Shown piece by piece: positions 61,862 to 64,000 of a stretch of 64,000 nucleotides of DNA; positions within the stretch are counted from its first letter, which is position 1, and the number at the start of each line of letters is the position of its first letter. Both the position numbers and the translations under genes were made by a program. The notes under the pieces were generated by a model. That model saw nothing but the letters and a program-made list of their open reading frames with translations. It did no database searches and had not been told where the DNA came from. The stretch comes from Pseudobutyrivibrio ruminis (lineage in GTDB: Bacteria > Bacillota > Clostridia > Lachnospirales > Lachnospiraceae): the NCBI GenBank assembly GCA_015057315.1, contig SVER01000012.1:23576-87575 (forward strand). Reading direction: 5' to 3'.

Positions 61862-62632
61862 TTACCCTTCCAGCGGTAGCCAATCCAATACCTTCTTAAT
61901 CTGACTATCCCAGAAATCCCAGTCATGTCCGTAATCCTCTTCGTCCCAGGTGACCTTGATTCCTTTTGACTCTAAATAATCACGAAATGCAATATTTGCT
62001 GGCATCAAATCATCCCTCGTTCCACAAGCCATGTAAACATTCGGTATGCTGCGCCCCTTTGCCAACATATCTTCTACTGCTACCCATGGATTCTTATCCG
62101 ACTTAGATGCGACCTCAATATTATCAAAAAGTCCGTTGTTTGCCTCTTCCGAAGTATCCTCAAAGATATGCACCGCAGCAGAAAGTCCACCCACATAACT
62201 AAAAGTATCAGAGTAAACAATTCCATTACGAAGTGCTCCGAATCCACCCATAGACAAGCCTGCGATAAACGTATCCTCACGCTTATCGGAAAGCGGAAAC
62301 ATTCGTCTTGTAACCTCCACCAATTCTTTTCCGATAAACGTTCCGTAATCATTCCATGGTGTTCTGGACTTGAAATAAAATGCATTGTCTCCCGACGGCA
62401 TGACCACCGCCAAATTCTTTTCCTCCGCCCACTTTAGGATACGGGTCTGGCTCACCCAATCAGTATAATTTCCTAATAGACCATGCAATAAATATAAGGT
62501 CTTATACTTTTTCTCAGGATCATTTAAATACCTATTTGTATCTGCATCAAATCTATCCACTGGAAGAATCACATTCAGCGGAACCGTACGAAATAATGCT
62601 TTTGATAAATAGTTTACTTGAATTAATGCCAT
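61862..62632 (-). CDS. Alpha/beta-hydrolase esterase (S-formylglutathione hydrolase/CE1-like)
   Basis: This 256-residue esterase has the oxyanion region YLLHGLLGNYTDW, the nucleophile in FIAGLSMGGFGALRNG and the acid/base in NVYMACGTRDDLMP and EEDYGHDWDFWD. It resembles tributyrin esterases, FrmB and carbohydrate-esterase-1 acetyl/feruloyl esterases of gut Clostridia. There is no signal peptide, so it is intracellular. The frame opens at 62650, but AGGGGG lies before the ATG at 62632 (MALIQVNYLS). Confidence 0.88.
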   Translation of the reverse strand: MALIQVNYLSKALFRTVPLNVILPVDRFDADTNRYLNDPEKKYKTLYLLHGLLGNYTDWVSQTRILKWAEEKNLAVVMPSGDNAFYFKSRTPWNDYGTFIGKELVEVTRRMFPLSDKREDTFIAGLSMGGFGALRNGIVYSDTFSYVGGLSAAVHIFEDTSEEANNGLFDNIEVASKSDKNPWVAVEDMLAKGRSIPNVYMACGTRDDLMPANIAFRDYLESKGIKVTWDEEDYGHDWDFWDSQIKKVLDWLPLEG

Positions 62633-62667
62633 AGTTTTCCCCCTACTCAAATTTGAATTTATCTTTC

Positions 62668-63618
62668 TTATGCTAAAATACTTTCCATATTCTTGTAAAA
62701 CAGTGGTAAATCTAACCCTTGTTTTTTCCCCTCTTCATACACACATCTACATCCATATAAAATATCATTAACATCACTGTGTAATGTCATAATTCTAGAG
62801 GTAAGCTCGTTGGAAGAAAATAGCTTTTTCATTAGTATCCCTGATAACCCTGCTGGAATATTATAGGGAAGAATCTCATTTTTATATAATCGCAAATTTA
62901 CCCCTCTGCTTTCAACTACTTTCAATGTTTCGCGTATCGATTTCACTGCAAGTTTTAATGCTTTAACATCACACATTAATTCTTTAGCTAATTGATTGGG
63001 ATTATCTATATCGCCATTTCTGCCTGCAGTCGATGTAACACCAGCATTAATTGCCATATGAATCCAAATCCACTCTAGCATGTCATAAGGGATTTCTTGC
63101 TTAATATCTGCAGATGTGAGAAGTGTTATTAAATCTGAATAATTTCCTATCTGAGTTTTCTCTTCTGCTTCAAGCATAATATGATCAAAGAGTACACAAT
63201 TAAGGCTCCAACTATTATTCATATGTCCACCTGCTGTTGGAAAAGCTATAATATAAGGAAAATCCTCTACAATATGCTCAACTTCTTTTCTTTCATTCCA
63301 AAAATTACAAAATAGTACAATCGTACCTTTAATATTTCTTTTGCGAATAGTATCTAAAGCTTTAGTAAGATTTCCACTTGCAACACTAACAAATATGAAA
63401 TCAAACTCTTCATTTTCATGTGCAAGTAACATTTTATATATGCCTTCTTTTTCTTCGCCTCGATTATCATATCGCCCATCTAATAAATGAACAGAGATTG
63501 CTGATGGTATCTCTTTCTTACCATCTCTTAAAATGTGAAATGTTTCATGCCCCGCTTTTTGAAAAGCATATGCATATGTTGTTCCTATAACTCCCAGTCC
63601 TAATATTGCCACTCTCAT
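62668..63618 (-). CDS. Ketopantoate reductase/ApbA-like oxidoreductase
   Basis: This 316-residue NAD(P)-dependent enzyme has a Rossmann fold starting MRVAILGLGVIGTTYAYAFQKAGH (GxGxxG) and the C-terminal helical domain of the 6-phosphogluconate-dehydrogenase-like superfamily (EWIWIHMAINAGVTSTAGRNGDI). It is similar to ketopantoate reductases but lacks a pan-operon context, so it may act on other 2-keto substrates. GGAG lies before the ATG, inside hairpin motif copy b. Confidence 0.85.
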   Translation of the reverse strand: MRVAILGLGVIGTTYAYAFQKAGHETFHILRDGKKEIPSAISVHLLDGRYDNRGEEKEGIYKMLLAHENEEFDFIFVSVASGNLTKALDTIRKRNIKGTIVLFCNFWNERKEVEHIVEDFPYIIAFPTAGGHMNNSWSLNCVLFDHIMLEAEEKTQIGNYSDLITLLTSADIKQEIPYDMLEWIWIHMAINAGVTSTAGRNGDIDNPNQLAKELMCDVKALKLAVKSIRETLKVVESRGVNLRLYKNEILPYNIPAGLSGILMKKLFSSNELTSRIMTLHSDVNDILYGCRCVYEEGKKQGLDLPLFYKNMESILA

Positions 63619-63625
63619 GATGTCT

Positions 63626-63645
63626 CTCCTATAAACTGCGATTTT
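63626..63645 (-). repeat. Junction hairpin motif, copy b (direct repeat partner)
   Basis: Minus strand: AAATCGCAGTTTATAGGAG (63644-63626), identical over 19 bp to copy a 281 bp away. It follows the TAA of the TIGR04076 gene and contains the ribosome binding site of the next gene. Confidence 0.75.
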
Positions 63646-63899
63646 TATGATTCAATTTCAATATTAAATACTACAGTCTCTCCGCAATCAATACATTGAT
63701 AAGGACCATTTTTTAAATTGCCCCCTCTTCTAAATGCATAAATGAAAGGATATATTGCCTGCATTGCAACCATGCAAACCTTATCGCTGTTATCTTTATC
63801 AAGGTCACTACCTATAAAGCGAATAACATCTCCTACTTTGTACTTTGGGCAATGACTTTCTACCACTGTAACCTTTACCTTATTATCTGTATAATTCAC
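63645..63899 (-). CDS. TIGR04076-family small protein
   Basis: This 84-residue protein starts with GTG and fits the TIGR04076 pattern: KVKVTVVESHCPKYKVGDVIRFIGSDLDKDNSDKVCMVAMQAIYPFIYAFRRGG, then CIDCGETVVFNIEIES. It has Cys residues that could bind metal; its function is not known. AGGAGG lies 6 bp before the GTG. It is flanked by exact 19-bp direct repeats, and its first 14 codons are shared with the C39 peptidase gene at 61022-61723. Confidence 0.85.
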   Translation of the reverse strand: MNYTDNKVKVTVVESHCPKYKVGDVIRFIGSDLDKDNSDKVCMVAMQAIYPFIYAFRRGGNLKNGPYQCIDCGETVVFNIEIES

Positions 63900-63906
63900 T
63901 TCAAGC

Positions 63907-63926
63907 CTCCTATAAACTGCGATTTA
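63907..63926 (-). repeat. Junction hairpin motif, copy a (direct repeat partner)
   Basis: Minus strand: ATAAATCGCAGTTTATAGGA. ATAAA pairs with TTTAT around TCGCAG, directly before AGGAGG of the TIGR04076 gene. It also encodes the last codons and TAG stop of the membrane protein running in from the right edge. Confidence 0.75.
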
Positions 63927-64000
63927 TCTTTCTATCGCCATAAAATCCCATTAAAATCAATATCAATGCACTTCCAGCAAGAATTCCATCCATAATGCCG
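63910..64000 (-). CDS. C-terminal end of a membrane protein (partial)
   Basis: The last 29 codons of a gene entering from the right edge read GIMDGILAGSALILILMGFY, then GDRKINRSL and TAG. This is a hydrophobic membrane helix followed by a short basic tail. The family cannot be identified. The final codons lie in the junction hairpin motif, and the stop precedes the TIGR04076 start by 10 bp. Confidence 0.5.
   Translation of the reverse strand, partial: GIMDGILAGSALILILMGFYGDRKINRSL

Noticed and set aside
1..64000. tRNA, rRNA and insertion sequences
   Set aside because: No tRNA cloverleaf with CCA-type ends, rRNA segment, or transposase with terminal inverted repeats was recognised; the Rpn-type gene lacks flanking repeats.

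Overview
The window is an AT-rich, almost entirely minus-strand stretch from a Gram-positive Firmicute. Gene order (nusB-xseA-xseB-ispA-dxs; fmt-rsmB-rlmN-stp-prkC-rsgA-rpe-thiN), Asp23/Gls24, PASTA kinase and comEC/comEA all point to Clostridia, most probably Lachnospiraceae of the Butyrivibrio/Pseudobutyrivibrio type. This assignment is inferred from gene content and protein character, not from a database search. Only argG is clearly transcribed rightward.

Layout (minus-strand genes run from high to low coordinates). 1-3.6 kb: isoprenoid (dxs, ispA), exonuclease VII, nusB and an Asp23 protein. 3.7-6.5 kb: a large unknown charged protein and a small DUF4160 pair. 6.7-9.8 kb: a complete preQ0/preQ1 operon (queD-queE-folE-queC-queF) behind a promoter and a preQ1-I-like aptamer. 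9.8-11.3 kb: surE and a short-chain dehydrogenase. 11.3-12.0 kb: an intergenic region filled by two kinds of ordered inverted repeats. 12-16.6 kb: a FliD-like orphan, its partner, and a two-component system. 16.8-27.2 kb: accessory and envelope genes (signal peptidase, lipoproteins, Rpn-type nuclease, paralogous SH3-like membrane proteins, HflK/HflC, EF-hand protein, NUDIX). 27.3-33.4 kb: comEA-response regulator-kinase-GerMN lipoprotein-comEC. 33.5-39.9 kb: arginine biosynthesis (argC-GNAT-argJ-argB-argD, with divergent argG and two ArgR-like boxes between). 40-48.2 kb: the translation, cell-wall-kinase and housekeeping operon. 48.3-53.5 kb: two ABC exporters with a GHKL/LytTR regulator pair. 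53.5-64 kb: an accessory region of single, unrelated genes, including an AbiEii-type toxin-antitoxin pair, a decayed peptidase S51 gene, a membrane C39 protease and a TIGR04076 protein.

The most unusual structure is non-coding. At 11.37-11.63 kb two consecutive units of about 123 bp each consist of four hairpins in the same order and with nearly the same stem and loop sizes, but with different stem sequences, so the pairing rather than the sequence is conserved. One hairpin of the set recurs near 27.25 kb. Next to it is an array of CACTTA/TAAGTG dyads. A second recurring element, a small A/T hairpin directly before a Shine-Dalgarno-like AGGAGG, marks many gene junctions between 54.9 and 63.9 kb and includes an exact 19-bp direct repeat flanking one gene, giving the region a cassette-like look.
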